This document shows positions 7,004-7,233 of a stretch of DNA of 7,233 nucleotides, one piece after another. A program made the translations under genes and the position numbers. The stretch lies in contig CAMZMA010000290.1 in assembly GCA_947311815.1 (NCBI GenBank), positions 1-7,233 on the forward strand, given 5' to 3'. Numbering within the stretch: the first letter of the stretch is position 1; every line of letters begins with the position of its first letter. The notes under the pieces were generated by a model. It worked only from the letters and a program-made list of their open reading frames with translations, was not told the origin of the DNA and did not search any database. The DNA is from an uncultured Flavobacteriaceae bacterium. GTDB taxonomy: Bacteria > Bacteroidota > Bacteroidia > Flavobacteriales > Flavobacteriaceae.

Positions 7004-7233
7004 CTAAGACTGTTTTTTATACGCCGTTACTTTAATTTCAACCACCAAATCAGGGTGTGGCAATTGATGTACAGCAACCGTTGTTCTTGTTGGTCCTGTT
7101 TCTTTTTCAAAAAATTCTGCATAAGCACGATTGTAATCTGCAAAATCGTTCATGTTTACTAAAAAAGAAGATACATCTACCACATCTTTAATACTTGCGC
7201 CAACTTTTTTCAGATTTGCATTTATATTTTGTA
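7004..7233 (-). CDS. RidA-family (YjgF/YER057c/UK114) protein, 5' end cut off by window edge
   Basis: The minus strand encodes the last 75 residues of a small protein ending at a TAG (7006-7004). The visible part contains NLKKVGASIKDVVDVSSFLV, then MNDFADYNRAYAEFF, then GPTRTTVAVHQLPHPDLVVE and a short IKVTAYKKQS tail. This follows the RidA C-terminal pattern: helix, DVVxVxxFLxDMxDF, YxxFF, PxRxxVxVxxLP, xxEI. The Arg in PTRTT and the Glu in VVEI match the pair that binds the carboxylate and activates water in RidA 2-iminobutanoate/2-iminopropanoate deaminases. One residue appears inserted after LP compared with E. coli RidA as I remember it. The family destroys reactive enamine/imine intermediates made by PLP enzymes, but it has many subgroups, and without the N-terminal half the exact subgroup cannot be named. 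It converges on obgE. Confidence 0.9.
   Translation of the reverse strand, partial: QNINANLKKVGASIKDVVDVSSFLVNMNDFADYNRAYAEFFEKETGPTRTTVAVHQLPHPDLVVEIKVTAYKKQS

Overview
This window is an AT-rich chromosomal segment that looks like a member of the Flavobacteriia (Bacteroidota), probably a marine Flavobacteriaceae. The evidence is a single-chain SecD-SecF fusion of about 990 residues, start codons without clear Shine-Dalgarno sequences, a TAnnTTTG-type promoter, and the gene order hypoxanthine phosphoribosyltransferase - adenylate kinase - obgE. The genus assignment is an inference; nothing in the window fixes it.

Layout. Bases 1-1514 (minus strand) hold the first ~504 codons of fhs, formate-tetrahydrofolate ligase, whose 3' end lies beyond the left edge. 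A 214-base divergent intergenic region (1515-1728) separates it from secDF (1729-4713, plus strand) and carries a good Bacteroidota-type promoter for secDF. secDF ends in a strong hairpin plus T-tract terminator (4735-4792). Only nine bases later starts one reading frame (4802-5920) encoding hypoxanthine phosphoribosyltransferase fused in frame to adenylate kinase. A 90-base gap containing a small palindromic, REP-like element (5957-5984) precedes obgE (6011-7000), a ribosome-assembly GTPase. Three bases past the obgE stop, a convergent minus-strand gene ends: the C-terminal 75 residues of a RidA-family protein, whose 5' end lies beyond the right edge.

How the genes relate. All are housekeeping functions. 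Fhs makes 10-formyl-THF, which feeds purine synthesis. The HPRT-ADK polypeptide would salvage purine bases to nucleotides and balance adenylate pools. Obg senses guanine nucleotides during 50S assembly. SecDF drives late steps of Sec-dependent export. No mobile element, CRISPR array, phage gene, defence system, tRNA or rRNA was seen.

I found no wholly new system. The most noteworthy item is the HPRT-adenylate kinase fusion: it has the exact structure of two complete proteins joined by loss of the upstream stop codon, and it keeps the ancestral adenylate kinase Met as an internal codon. The next is the palindromic element between this gene and obgE.
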